This document shows, in pieces, positions 1 to 10,945 of a stretch of 64,000 nt of DNA (positions within the stretch are counted from its first letter, which is position 1; the number at the start of each line of letters is the position of its first letter). The stretch lies in assembly GCA_024760905.1 (NCBI GenBank), contig CM045731.1:56081625-56145624 (forward strand). Direction: 5' to 3'. Source of the stretch: Plotosus lineatus. Its lineage: Eukaryota; Chordata; Actinopteri; Siluriformes; Plotosidae. A program made the position numbers and the translations under genes. A model generated the notes under the pieces. It made no database searches. It saw only the letters and a program-made list of their open reading frames with translations, and was not told the origin of the DNA.

Positions 1-1186
1 AAATTTCTTGCTTGCGTGGTTAGGCATATAATTGGTGGGGTTTTTATTTGATAATTAATTCACTGGTTGGATAATTAATTGGCTGGTTGGTTTTGCTTTG
101 TGGTTTTCCTTTTCTGTTCTTAAGTTATTCAACTTCAGGCTAATAACGGTAGCTCCGCTTCATAACACCATGCGACTTCTGACTACCCCCCATCTGCACA
201 TCCTGCTTTAAAGTAGTCATGTTGTTCTCCAATAAATAATAAAAAAAATTCTTACAAAATTATTTTCTCCACATAAATAAACAGCCAGATACAGATACAG
301 GGTCCACGGCTTCAATGTCTTGGTAGAAACACACATCTGAACATTGTGTGGTACACGTCATCTGTTTTACGCCATATTTTTAAAAGATTTTTATGTATAT
401 TCATGAAGTGGAATCATAGAGACGGTAAAAATGCTTATGCTTCCACAGTGCAGAAAGACTTTCCGACTCAAAAACTAATTTAATTTTCATTAGTTTGTAT
501 AGAGATGCTTCTTTTCATCCTGTATTCTTTCATGCAGAATTAGTAATGAGGATCTACAATAAAAAAATCTGCCTTTCTTTAACTGCTCCACAAAAATAAA
601 AGTGAATACATGACTAAACATTAAAAGTGTTGTTTTGTTTGCTACAGTAATATATTATTGTGGAACCTGTGCTGCAAAGAAGCAGTGAAGGTTTTTTAGC
701 AGGGTAAAATATTGGGACTGACAGTGACGTCAGTACTATTTTCAAGCACAACAGGGGGACTCAATTGATTCTGTGTCTCTTCTGTGGTTTCTTCTGAGAT
801 GAACAATAATTTCACATCATCACCGGCGCATGTTTTGGCTATTAAATAACAAAGTGCGTGATTATTGCTGCATTCCATTCATCACCTGTGGAAAAGGTCT
901 CATATCGATTCAGTATGAACCCGTAATGAGTTTCTAAGCAACCTTCTATGAGAACCGTGTGTTTATTAGGTCTCTGGCTAATCAGAAAAACAAAAGCTCT
1001 GGATATGACCAGAAACCTTCATTCTGTTGATGACGGGCTTCCTGTGAGAGATCAGCATTTCGCAGTGCAACAGTAAAGTACATACATGCTTCAGGTCTTT
1101 ATAATCCCTTTTCTATCAGTTCCTTTTTGAATAATTTATAATCCAGCCATCTCGAAATCCAATTACAGTAGTTCCTAAAGTTAATG
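1..1186. other. Intergenic DNA with no recognised feature
   Basis: AT-rich single-copy-looking sequence. The start (about 45-100) has a short imperfect tandem of a GGTTGGATAATTAATT-like unit. I see no convincing exon, RNA gene or repeat family in the rest. Confidence 0.5.
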
Positions 1187-1470
1187 TGTTGGAAGCAGGA
1201 AAAATGGACAGGTGTACAAATCTGAAATGATTCCGCAGAGAACACATTGATACGGCTAGACACCCGGGTCAGAGCATCTCTAAAACGACAGGTGTTGTAT
1301 GGTGTTCATGGTCTACCGTGGTTAATACCTACTCAAATTGGTCCAAGCAAGATCAGTCAGAGGTCATGGGGTTCCCACCTTAAAACTTACAGGTCTGCTG
1401 TTAATCTTTTGGAGCCAGATACCTCAGCACATCTTTAGCGGTCCTTTAGAGTCCCGTGACTGGGCAGTGT
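1187..1470 (+). mobile_element. Internally deleted Tc1-like transposon remnant
   Basis: The left part reads like the start of a fish Tc1-type transposase: a GGAAGCAGGAAAAATGG leader, then a degraded reading frame resembling the N-terminal helix-turn-helix region. The right part, from about 1376, matches the extreme 3' end of the same transposase (the region around 'AGATACCTCAGCACATCTTTAG'-type codons). The middle of the gene, including the DDE catalytic region, is missing, so the two ends are joined directly. Frames are degraded and the copy cannot be active. The assignment rests on memory of the Tc1 family, not on a search. Confidence 0.6.
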
Positions 1471-1594
1471 TGTCTCGAGGAGTTCTTTTTTAGAAATCTA
1501 CATCTGATCACTCTTTGACTAGGTGTAGATGCACTCTAAGCTTAAAAATATTAAATATTAATTCATTCATTAATTAATTCATTCATTCACTGAT

Positions 1595-1812
1595 TTGCTG
1601 AACTGCTAAGGGATAGCGGGATGGAGTCTATTTCAACCATCACTGGGTGAAGGCAGGGTACACCCCGAACAGCTTGCCAGACTATTGTAAAGCAACACAT
1701 ACAATTGTTCACATGACGTCTAGGAACAATTTGGAAAAAAAGTTCGCCTAATGATCATGTCTTTGGACTGTACGAGGAAACCAGAGTACCAGGAAGAAAC
1801 CTTGGGAGTGAA
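1595..1812 (-). repeat. SINE-B fragment, degenerate
   Basis: Minus-strand copy of the body and tail of the SINE-B family (best copies at 6202-6614 and 7149-7486). The conserved block around 'CATGTCTTTGGACTGT' and the tail block around 'GGCAGGGTACACC' are recognisable. The tRNA-derived head is missing. Confidence 0.6.
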
Positions 1813-2917
1813 AACCACTTCACCACCACGACAACCTGTTATTGGCGCACACTTGAACATACGGATATGTGATGCGAAGCTTCAATTGTCCTCCATATTT
1901 TCATATACTGTACTTGGAGTCAGTGAGAGCTGCACACAAAGCCTTGAGTAACCTGGAATGTAAAGCGAAGGCAGAAAGTGTCTAACTGTGAAAGAAAGGG
2001 TGAGTGAGGAAACAGAAATGTTCTTCCATATGTTCAAGATGTAATGAGACTGGTGTGTTCCTCTATGTTTGGGCCCATATAAATCATTAATCCCTTCTTT
2101 AAACATCCTAACAATTAACATCACCCTCACTTCTGCGAAGGCAGTGAGTTTACATGCTCTGTGGCCCCTGCTTCCATGTTTACAATCCTTCACCTCTTAG
2201 CTACAATGGCATCTCCACCACATGCAACTTCACGCAGCCCGGCTGATACCGTACGCCCTTCCACCCTTCGTTCACACCTGTGACGTCTACAACATCTCCT
2301 CAAAGCAACTAAGCAACATGAACAATGAGGAGAGTGCGGTTCTTTGTAGAACCCAATAACATTTGAGGAAAAGTTGCGAAGGGTTCCAGGAAGGAAGATC
2401 TTTATACAGAGTGCCACATTCATTACTGTATACCGACTGTTCATCACTGTGCAAGATAGCCAACCTGGAAATCATATGATTCTGGAATTAATATCCCTTT
2501 GGTGTTCCGGAACACAATAATTTTTTTTAACCAATCACAGAGATTCGATTTCACCAGGACACACCTCCTTCCTCCTCCTTCTCCTTGACCTCTCTTTCCT
2601 GACTTTCTTGAAGATTCCATCACCATTGACATGAGATCGAAATTCCACACAATTAGAATTATTTTGATTTTATTTCTTTTGCTCTGGTAGGTGGATTTGT
2701 GTCGTAAAATGCATCACATGTTTTGAGTACAGTCAAGGAGAACCCACTGTCTGGCACATTTTGTATGCTGTAAAAAACCCCCACTTGAAATCATGAAGGG
2801 ATGATAATTAGCCAAGGACTTGGATCAGGAATGTCAGACACAGAGAAGCAGGTTCTCCTTTAGGAAGTCACTGTGCTAGATTGGATTGCATAGTTTGTGG
2901 GAATTTGTGATCATTTC
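1813..2917. other. Intergenic DNA, nothing recognised
   Basis: No known repeat, exon or RNA is apparent. A pyrimidine-rich stretch at about 2562-2600 (CTCCTT-like) produces spurious reading frames. Confidence 0.4.
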
Positions 2918-2926
2918 TCCACAATA

Positions 2927-3247
2927 GTAAGTGGGGCTGGTGGCGTAGTGGTTAGGGTGCTGCGCTCATGATCAAGAGATTGTGAGTTCGAATCCCACTG
3001 AGACCCTCACTGTGCTAAGACCCCTGGGCAAGGTCTCAACCACAAGTGTGCCTCTGTTCACCCAGCAGTATAAATGGGTACCAGTAAAATATACTGGGAA
3101 GGTAACCTGCGATGGACTAGTGTCCCATCCAGGGGAAGTTGAACTCCTGGTCGCTTCACGCTATGGAAACTGGGGATAAGCACCAGCCTGATGAGCCACA
3201 AGGCTAAGCCACTAGGCTCGGGTGTAAAAACCTAACAGACTTACCCG
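2927..3247 (+). mobile_element. tRNA-derived SINE, family S4, complete copy
   Basis: The head carries an RNA polymerase III box A (TGGCGTAGTGG) and box B (GTTCGAATCCC). The body contains 'CCCCTGGGCAAGGTCTCAAC' and 'TATAAATGGGTACCAGTAAA', and the copy ends near 'TGTAAAAACC'. It is about 300 bp long and closely matches 18558-18859. A 9-bp direct repeat TCCACAATA at 2918-2926 and 3248-3256 is the probable target-site duplication. Confidence 0.75.
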
Positions 3248-3589
3248 TCCACAATAATATTACTGAGGAAAATGTTTAGAAGATCATGGGTGGATTTAGT
3301 GTTCTGGTTCATCCAAATGTCTTAAGTGGGATGAAATTGTGGAGCACTAGAGTGGTTTCATGCCCACCTTGTCTTCATGAAGCTCAATTCACGTGCAGGT
3401 GCACCATGTTGCTCTAACAGGTTTAGGTTCCAGTAAAAGGAAATTGTAACGCAATAGCATATGCAAACGTATGGAATTGTGTGGCATCAGTATGAGGAAG
3501 AATCACAAATGAGGGTTGGGGGTTAATTTTTTGGAACTGTCACATTACTACAAGCCCTGCAAGGGTGCTGTACTATTTATTAATTTATT

Positions 3590-3915
3590 TATTCATTTTC
3601 AAACCAGTTTAATCCTAATTAGGATCACAGGATAGCTGGAGTTTATTGCAGCGGCCTATGGGTGAAGACGGGGTATACCTTAAACATCTTATGAGTCCCT
3701 TGCAGGACCAAAAGAGCCACAACCTCTCACACTCACACCTAGGGGCAATTTGGAAAGCCAATTAGCCGAATGTGCATGTTTTTGAACTGTGGGAGGAAAC
3801 TGGAGTACCAGGAGGAAATCTGAGGAGAACATGCAAACTCCACACAGAAATGCCATTGTTAAGCCGGGAAATGAACCTGGTGCCTTCTTGTTGTGAAGCA
3901 AAATGTGCAAACAAG
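3590..3915 (-). mobile_element. SINE-B with tail C, nearly full length
   Basis: Minus-strand SINE-B. In plus-strand order it shows the tail (TTTAATCCTAATTAGGAT), the body (TGTGGGAGGAAACTGGAGTA) and part of the head (CCTTCTTGTTGTGA). It abuts a plus-strand copy at 3947, so the pair forms an inverted repeat. Confidence 0.75.
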
Positions 3916-3946
3916 TTCGCTGCCTGTTATTTATTTATTTATTTAC

Positions 3947-4165
3947 ATAGGTTTCCTCCAAGTACTCTGGTTTCCTCTGACAGTCCAAAGACATGTAAAT
4001 TACATACAAAATGGCTGTTCCAAATTGACCCTAGATGTGGAAGTGGGTGTGAATGGTTGTTTTTGTTGGCCCTGCAATAGATTAACAAGTTGTTCAGAGT
4101 GTACCCTGTCTTCACCCAGAGTTGGCTGAGTAGTCTCCAGCCTCCCCATGACCCCTGTATGAAAA
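3947..4165 (+). mobile_element. SINE-B with tail C, head missing
   Basis: Plus-strand body and tail C of SINE-B: 'GGTTTCCTCCAAGTACTCTG' body, then the 'AGAGTTGGCTGAGTAG' tail block. 5'-truncated. It faces the minus copy at 3590-3915. Confidence 0.75.
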
Positions 4166-4347
4166 AGTGATTTCTTGATGAAAGAAAACGTGAAATGAGT
4201 GAGATAATACATCGGTGAGCCAAAAATAAACCTCTTCAGAGCGATTCAAGACCTTGCCCCCGCCACTGGACGTGTTAGGGTTTCAATAACGGTATATCAA
4301 ATGTAAGTCGAATATCAAATTGTTAAATACAATCAATTGTGTTGGTA

Positions 4348-4655
4348 CAAATGATTTAGTGGTTAGCACATCCACTTCACAGCAAGAAGGTTACAGGCTC
4401 AGGCATTTCTGTGTAGACTTTATATGTTCTCTCCATGATTGTGTGGGTTTCGTCTGTGAACACCGATTTCCTCTTACAGTCCAAAGACATGCACATTAGG
4501 CTGTTTGGCTGTTCCAAATCTCCACTTGGTATGTGTGTGTGTTGACTTTGATGGTTCATCAAGCCGTTTGGTATGTACCCCACCTTTGCACAGTGTCGGC
4601 TGAGATAGTCCCATCCCTCTTCTGACTAAGCCATTTATCAAATGAAAGAATCAAT
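4348..4655 (+). mobile_element. SINE-B with tail C
   Basis: Decayed copy containing the head motif TAGTGGTTAGCACATCCAC, the 'CACAGCAAGAAGG' block, the 'GTCCAAAGACATGCACATTA' body and tail C. Confidence 0.7.
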
Positions 4656-4934
4656 GAATATTTATTTTATTATTAAGTTTAGAATGTGACTAAACCTCAT
4701 TCAACAGCCACCAGAAATAGGTTTCCAAAGAACTTCTTCAAGATGGCACTTTCAAGTCATGGGACTTTACACAACCTCTGAATATGTGCTAGGGTATCTT
4801 GACATTAGCAACCAATCTTTTATGGTCCATAAATGTTAAGGTGGAGCCCCATCACCTCTGATTGTTCCTGCTTGGGTCACTTTTGGTAGGTACAAATCAG
4901 CAGACCAGGAACATCCCTTGTTATTATGTGTTGC

Positions 4935-5062
4935 ACATGATGGTTTTGCGATGGTCTGGAGAGATGTCTGATGTGTACCTAACGTTGGTCCAGTATGAGC
5001 TGAGATAGACTCAAGTCTCCCTGTGATCCTAGTAGGATTAAGCAGTTTGGCAAACGAGTGTT
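4935..5062 (+). repeat. Isolated SINE tail C
   Basis: Only the 3' tail module is present: GCGATGGTCTGGAGAG through AGGATTAAGCAGTTTGGCAA. It is a 5'-truncated SINE-A or SINE-B insertion; the head that would decide which is absent. Confidence 0.6.
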
Positions 5063-6090
5063 AAAAGTGAATAGAAAGGAAATGAATTGCAAACATAAAT
5101 ACAGTTTTTTTTTCCCCCCTCAAAATGTGCTGTGATGGTGTCAGCTTTCAGTGAGTTCTCTTTTGATGTTTGAATATGATTAGTGACGCTAGAAAGAGAT
5201 ACAGCTACCCTCAGAGCCAAGCACCTGTAGACTCTTGTTTGTACATGGTGCGGAGGTAACCATAGCAGCTGAAGAGATCCTGCTGTTGCCATAAATAATT
5301 ACGGTGGGTGTTTCAACTTTCATTTTTCTCTTCTTCTTCTCTTCCCAAATGCTTTGTGTTAAGTTGCTGCAGATTCTTAATGCTTTTTACTTCATTACAG
5401 ATGTGAAACATGATATACACACTCCGGTTATTTATTACTCCTTCTCGTGTTCTCTCTTTGAATATTCTGTGTGTGCGTGTCTCCTTTCATTTGCCTAATG
5501 GCTCTTGAGTTTTTATTTTTGGTGATGATTCTCATCCTTTTAAATAAATACAGATGCAGATGTGCTCCTTGCTCATGTAGACTGTCTTCCGTGAATCATT
5601 GGGTTTAGGTGTCGGAGGAGAGGCTCGTCGTCATTATGCCGACTTCTGATGTGTGAGCAAAACATAGTGAGTAATGTAAACTGGCTTTAATATAGCTGCC
5701 AACACTTTTACTTGAGAGGAAGATTTGGTGTAAGAAAGACTTCTGTTCATATAAGAGAAGGCTAAAAAAAATCTTGCCATGAAAAATGTCATTATTGTAA
5801 AGCTCTCATTCACTGGCTGGCTGTATAGGTTCTGAAATGTTGAGGAGTCTCGTTCCTTAGAATTGTCGCATTTCTTTGTGTGTGTGTGTGTGTGTGTGTG
5901 TGTCTATGTGGTTGCAGTGCAAGGTCGTTTCCATGCACTTGATTTGCATCTGTGAATGAAAAAAAAAATCCTGCTTCTTGCTTATTCCTCACCCTCTTCA
6001 GTCTTTCAGCTGTTTTAATTTGGATTGGCAACATGTAGATGTCAAATCAAAACTTTTTCTTCACTAAATTATAAAATATTAAGTCATTGC
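5063..6090. other. Intergenic DNA with one GT microsatellite
   Basis: No gene or dispersed repeat recognised. A pure (GT)n run lies at 5877-5903. Confidence 0.45.
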
Positions 6091-6092
6091 TT

Positions 6093-6165
6093 TTCTAAGC
6101 CATTTAATTCTAATTAGTGTCGCAGGATGGCTGACGCCCATCTCAGCCAAATGTGTAGACGCCAC
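6093..6165 (-). repeat. Isolated SINE tail C, minus strand
   Basis: Short fragment of the shared tail: 'TTTAATTCTAATTAGTGTCG' followed by 'GGCTGACGCCCATCTCAGCC'. Confidence 0.55.
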
Positions 6166-6201
6166 ACCCCATCTCTTTTTCTGAGGTTAATATATAAGGA
6201 G

Positions 6202-6614
6202 GGCAGCACGGTGGCGTAGTGGTTAGCACGTCCGCCTCACAGCAAGAAGGCCCGGGTTCGATTCCCGGCCTGGGCGTTTCTGTGTGGAGTTTGCATGTTC
6301 TCCCCGTGCTTGTGCGGGTTTCCTCCGGGTGCTCCGGTTTCCCCCGCAATCCAAAGACGTGCACTGTAGGTTAATTGGCCGTTCTAAATTGACCGTAGTT
6401 TCTCTCCTGCAGCGGCACTGGAACCCAGCCGTATCGGCACTTGCCTTTCCATTGGATCCTTCCGGTGGCGCCGAGACAGGGGGGGACTTGCTGCTTGGGT
6501 AACAGCCTGTCCCTCATTACTCCCTACCCAGGTTCTGCGCACTGGGGAGTATCACCAGTCGGGATACTGGCCAGAGCACAGCCATAGTCCTTCGGGACTG
6601 ACGGAGGCCTACGC
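6202..6614 (+). mobile_element. SINE-B with tail D, complete, with 11-bp TSD
   Basis: The head starts GGCAGCACGGTGGCGTAGTG and has box A TGGCGTAGTGG and box B GGTTCGATTCC. The body is the standard SINE-B body through 'GGTTAATTGGCCGTTCTAAA'. The 3' part (about 6396-6614) is unlike tail C: it holds 'CAGCGGCACTGGAACCCAGC' and 'GTCCTTCGGGACTGACGGAG'. The copy is bounded by a perfect 11-bp duplication TATATAAGGAG at 6191-6201 and 6615-6625. TGACGGAGGCCTAC occurs twice, at the tail end and just after the duplication. Confidence 0.75.
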
Positions 6615-6659
6615 TATATAAGGAGGCCGTGACGGAGGCCTACCCTTTTGGCCCTATCC

Positions 6660-7012
6660 GGGCAGTGGTGGTCTAGTGGTATAGGGCGCTGGATCGCTAA
6701 TCCAAAAGGTTGGGGGTTCAAGTCTCACTCTCCACAAGGTTGTCACTGTCCCCCCCAGTGCAACTAACTGGGTTATCAAAGGCGGGCCATGTCTCTCACT
6801 GTCTATGGTGAGAGGCATGTAAAAGAACCATTGCTGACTTTCGTAAAGAGTAGGCTGCAAAGTTGTCAGTGTGTTTCCGTCCCTTGCTAAAAAGAGTTGT
6901 GACAGGAAGGGCATCCGACGTAAAAACCTCAGCCAAATCAAATGTGCGAATCAGATTCGCTGTGGCGACTCCCGAGTAAAAGGGGAAAAGCTGAAAGGAA
7001 AACAGACAGACA
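6660..7012 (+). mobile_element. SINE-A with RTE-like tail R, full length
   Basis: The tRNA-like head begins GGCAGTGGTGGTCTAGTGGT with box A TGGTCTAGTGG and box B GGTTCAAGTCT. The body contains 'CTAACTGGGTTATCAAAGGC' and 'GTGTTTCCGTCCCTTGCTAA'. The tail contains 'CTGTGGCGACTCCCGAGTAA', then AAAGGAAAACAGACAGACA. The tail resembles the 3' end of the RTE LINE copies in this window. Confidence 0.8.
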
Positions 7013-7019
7013 CCTCTTT

Positions 7020-7136
7020 CATCCATTTCGTTTCCACTGCTTGTCCAAGGTCAGCTCACAGAGGTAAAAGGTCTAGGAAGGAAATCCATGCATCCCTTTC
7101 TCCAGCTTCTCCTGGGGGATATCTTGGTAATCCCAA
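7020..7136 (-). mobile_element. Non-LTR retrotransposon 3' end (first part), minus strand
   Basis: Minus-strand 3' end of a fish LINE whose reverse-transcriptase C-terminus resembles '..EELDEVAGERDVW..' and '..LLRLLPP.PDPG..' (better seen at 26700-26870). It continues at 7499-7748; the two parts are separated by a SINE insertion. Confidence 0.55.
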
Positions 7137-7148
7137 GCCATACAGGCT

Positions 7149-7486
7149 ATATCTATCTATCTAGTGCCAGAGTCGTAGGACGACCATTGGCAACTTGCTA
7201 TGAAGGATAACACCCTGGTTATCATCTTCTTGGAGGTTTTCTTGGTAGGATTAGTGCAGTGGTTTGCCATTGCCTTCTGCAGGATGCGAACCTATGGGCA
7301 GTTTAGAACGGCCAATTAACCTACTGCACATGTCTTCGGATTGTGGGAGGAAACTGGAGCACCCGGAGGAAACCCACACAAGCACGAGGAGAACATGCAA
7401 ACTCCACACAGAAACGCCCAAGCCGGGAATTGAACCCAGGCCTTCTTGCTGTGAGGCGGACGTGCTAAACACTACGCCACCGTACT
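7149..7486 (-). mobile_element. SINE-B with tail E, complete, with 12-bp TSD
   Basis: Minus-strand SINE-B head and body, nearly identical to 6202-6395. The third kind of tail (7149-7300 on the plus strand) contains 'TTTGCCATTGCCTTCTGC' and 'AGTCGTAGGACGACCATTGG', and ends in an (ATAG)n terminal repeat. A perfect 12-bp duplication GCCATACAGGCT flanks it at 7137-7148 and 7487-7498, which fixes the boundaries. The host sequence is a LINE fragment. Confidence 0.85.
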
Positions 7487-7498
7487 GCCATACAGGCT

Positions 7499-7748
7499 CT
7501 ATAAGCCTGTTAAAAAGTTTAGGGTTTGCGCTGGGGACTCCTAGTTGTACATGTCTGGAAACCTCTAAAACTTGGGGACCAGGAAGCATCCCAATCAGAT
7601 GTACTCCGAGCACCACCTGATGTCTGAGCTCCTCACCATAACTCTAAGGCTGAGTCCAGACCCTTCAGAAGAAAACTAATTTCAGCCACTTTTATCCCCA
7701 AGATCATTCTTGGGTCGCAATCCAAATGTCATGACCTAAGGTGAGGAT
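7499..7748 (-). mobile_element. Non-LTR retrotransposon fragment (second part), minus strand
   Basis: Continuation of the LINE at 7020-7136. Plus-strand landmarks are 'CATGTCTGGAAACCTC', 'CTGAGCTCCTCACCATAACT' and 'ATGACCTAAGGTGAGGATTG'. It corresponds to coding sequence of the reverse-transcriptase C-terminal region, now interrupted and decayed. Confidence 0.55.
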
Positions 7749-7768
7749 TGGCACATTGACACGAAAAG

Positions 7769-7935
7769 ATAGTGGCGGCTCAGTGGTTCAAGCTCTGGTT
7801 TACTGTTCCGAAGGTTGATGGTTGTATTACCAAGCTGCCACTGTTGGATCCTTGAGCAAGGCCCTTTACCCGCAATTGATCATCTGTACAAAAATGATGA
7901 AATCAGGGTGTCTACCAAATGCCATAAATGTAGAT
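7769..7935 (+). mobile_element. tRNA-derived SINE, family S3
   Basis: The head is 'GTGGCGGCTCAGTGGTTCAA'. The diagnostic centre is 'CACTGTTGGATCCTTGAGCA' and the end is 'GTGTCTACCAAATGCCATAA'. Related copies are at 51281-51460 and 58150-58545. Confidence 0.7.
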
Positions 7936-8094
7936 GGACTATCATATCCAGAGGCCCCACTACTTTAATTGTGAAGAAGGCTATTATATTTTGTTCTATG
8001 ACAGCAATGCATTTTAAAAGAAAAAAAGCTGTCTCTTCTTATCCCACTTGTGTCTTTGATATCCTTTCTACACGCCTTTTCTCCATCCCAAACT

Positions 8095-10280
8095 TTCTTC
8101 TTCTTTCCCTTTCGGCTATTCCTTCAGGGGTCACTACAGTGAATCATCTGCCTCCATCTCCTCTGCCTTCTCTGCATCTTCTTCGCTTACACTCTCTTCT
8201 TGTCCTCCTTCACCACATCCATAAATTTCCTCTTGGGTCTTTTTTGGTTTAGGCCTTCTGCCTGGTAGTTCCAATCTCAGCATCCTACTACTAATATATT
8301 CACTATTCCTCTTTTGTACATCTCCAAACCATCTCAATATAGCCTCTCTGACTTTCAAACTATCTCACATGTGCTGTCCCTCTGATGTACTCATTCCTGA
8401 TCCTATCCATCCTTGTTACTCCCAAAGAGAACCTCAACATTTTCATCTCTGCTACCTTCAGCCCTGCCTCCTGTCTTTTCCTCAGTGCCACTGTTTCTAA
8501 ATCATACAACATTGCTGGCCTCATCACCGTCTTGTACACTTTTTGTTTCATTCTTGCCAATACCCTCCTATCACACATCACACCGGGCACTTTTCTCTAA
8601 CCATTCCAACCTGCCTGCATGCGCTTCTTCACCTCTTTTCCACACTCTCCATTCCTCTGGATACTGTTGAGCCAAAGTACTTAAAATCCTCCACCTTCTT
8701 TATCTCTGCTCCCTGTAACGTCACAGTTCCTCTTGGGACCTTCTCATTCACACACATGTATTCTGTCTTAGTGAGGATAACCTTCATTCCTCTCCTTTCC
8801 AGGGCATACCTCCACCTCTCTAGATTTTCCTGCACTTGTTCTCTGCTCTCACTACAGATCACAATGTCATCTGCAAACATCATAGTCCATGGAGATTCTT
8901 GTCTAACCTCGTCTGTCAGCCTGTCCATCACCATAGCAAACAAGAAGGGGCTCAGAGCTGACACTTGATGCAGTCCCACTTCCACCTTGAACTCTTCTGT
9001 CACACCAACAGCACACCTCACCACTGTCTTACATCTCTCATATATGTCCTGCACCACTCTAACATAATTCTGCCACTTCAGACTTCCTCATGCAATACCA
9101 CAGTTTCTCTCTTGCCACTGTCATATGCTTTCTCCAGATCCACAAAGGCACAATGTAGCTCCCTCTAACCTTCTCTGTACTTCTCTATTAACATTCTCAA
9201 AGCAAACACTGCATCTGTTGTGCTCTTTCTTGACATGAAACCAAACTTAGCTTCCACTATTCTTTCCCATAACTTCATGATATGGCTCAACAACTTTATC
9301 CCTCTGTAGTTGCCAGAAAAAAATGGCCACCAGCACACGTCTCCTCCATTCCTCGGGCATCCTCTCACTCTCTAAGACCTTGTTAAATGTTGTTGTCAAA
9401 ATGGAAACTGCTACCTCTACTAGACACTTCCATACCTCCACCAGTATGTCATCAGGACCAACTGCCTTTCCACTCATCCTCTTCAATGTCCTCCTTACTT
9501 CACCCTTACTAATCTTTGCTAATTCCTGGCCCTCAATGGTCATCTCTTCTACTCTGTTCTCTCATTTTCCTCTTTCATCAGCTCTTCAAAGTACTCTTTC
9601 CATTTTCGCTCTTCTGGAAGAAAGTATTCACCACAGCCATTTCCATCCTTTCTGCAAAATCTATCAACATCTGTTCTTCTGTGTTCCTGTCCTGGATACC
9701 AAACCTGCCCATCACTTCCTCGTCCACTCTGTTATCTGTACCATCATGTCCATTGAAGTCTGCACCAGTGACCACTCTTTCACCTCTGGGGGTATTCTGC
9801 ATCACTTCATCTAACTCACTCCAGAATCTCTCCTTTTCTTCTAGCTCACATCCTGCCTGTGGGGCATAAGCACTAACATTAAACAGCACACCTTCAATTT
9901 CTAACTTGAAACTCATCACTCTGTCTGACACTCTTCTCTTCTAGAACATTCCTGACAAACCCCTCCTTCAAGATGACTCCTACTCCATTTCTCTTCCCAT
10001 CCACACCATGATAAACAGCTTAAACCCTCCTCCCAAGCTTCTAGCCTTGCTACCTTTCCACCTGGTCTCCTGAACACACACTATGTCCACCTTTCTCCTC
10101 TGCATCATGTCAGCCAGCTCTCTATCTTTTCCTGTTATAGTTCCAACATTCAAAGTCTCCACTCTCAGTCCTAGACTCATGCCTTTCCTCTTCTCTCTCC
10201 TCCTATAGACATGCCTCCCACCTCTCCTTCAACTCTTCCCTTTCCTCTTCTCCTTCTTTCAGTCCTGAACTTCCTATTTT
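8095..10280 (-). mobile_element. RTE-clade non-LTR retrotransposon, degraded copy 1
   Basis: Minus-strand element encoding, from the right, an APE-type endonuclease region (about 10180-9580; motifs VCVQETRWKG and GADFNGH) and a reverse transcriptase (about 9545-8130; core motif FADDIVIC near 8870 and a GRRGMKV-type downstream region). The C-terminal 'RNEYIRGTAHVR' is followed by a short tail complementary to GAAGGGAACAGC-type sequence. Several frameshifts are visible. The middle (end of the endonuclease to start of RT, about 0.7 kb compared with 28508-31435) is deleted at about 9545-9600. Family assignment is from memory of fish RTE elements. Confidence 0.8.
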
Positions 10281-10944
10281 CTTATTATTATCTACAGGAG
10301 AGGGCAGCAGTCATCCCTCCTTTTGTTTTCTGGATAAACTTCAGTATGATGATACAGAACACCATCTTAGCATCACGTTGTTGATGAGCCTGTAATTCAC
10401 AGAATGTTTTCAGTGCAGCTGAAATGTCACCGTCAATAATGGTAATGTGTACAACGAGATTCCAGGATGGAATGATATTTTTTCATTAGATGTTTCTTCA
10501 ATAATTAAACCATGACTGTATTTCCTCTTGAGGGCCTCATGAGTTAAATGAATGTGAATTGTATAAATGTAGTGTCCTTCAGGTTACTGTGGTGATGGAC
10601 GTGCCATTCAGAATGAGGACGAAGAAAGTATGTATGGAAAAAAAAGAAAAGAAAAAAGTACCCTGTAGTGATGTTGTGCTGTGGCCCTGAAATGGCGGGG
10701 GGCGACACACCTTGCACTTATCAAATCTGACTATTCATGAGTTTTGAGACAGTGATGCTCTGAGGTATCGTAACCATCAAACAGGAAATTATTCTTTTAA
10801 CAAAGAATGTTTGATAACGTACTGGTGTTCCAGTTTCCATGCAGTAATTCTATGTGTGTGTGAGTGTAATTGCAACAGACAATAACTTCAACACATTAAC
10901 TGGCACCTAATGAATGTTTAATAGGAAATGTATTTATAATTGTG
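10281..10944. other. Intergenic DNA, nothing recognised
   Basis: No exon, RNA or repeat family recognised between the LINE and the next SINE. Confidence 0.4.
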
Positions 10945-10945
10945 T

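Noticed and set aside
6660..6735. tRNA gene candidate
   Set aside because: Box A and box B are present, but the sequence is the head of a SINE with many copies; it lacks a proper cloverleaf acceptor stem. The same applies to the other SINE heads.
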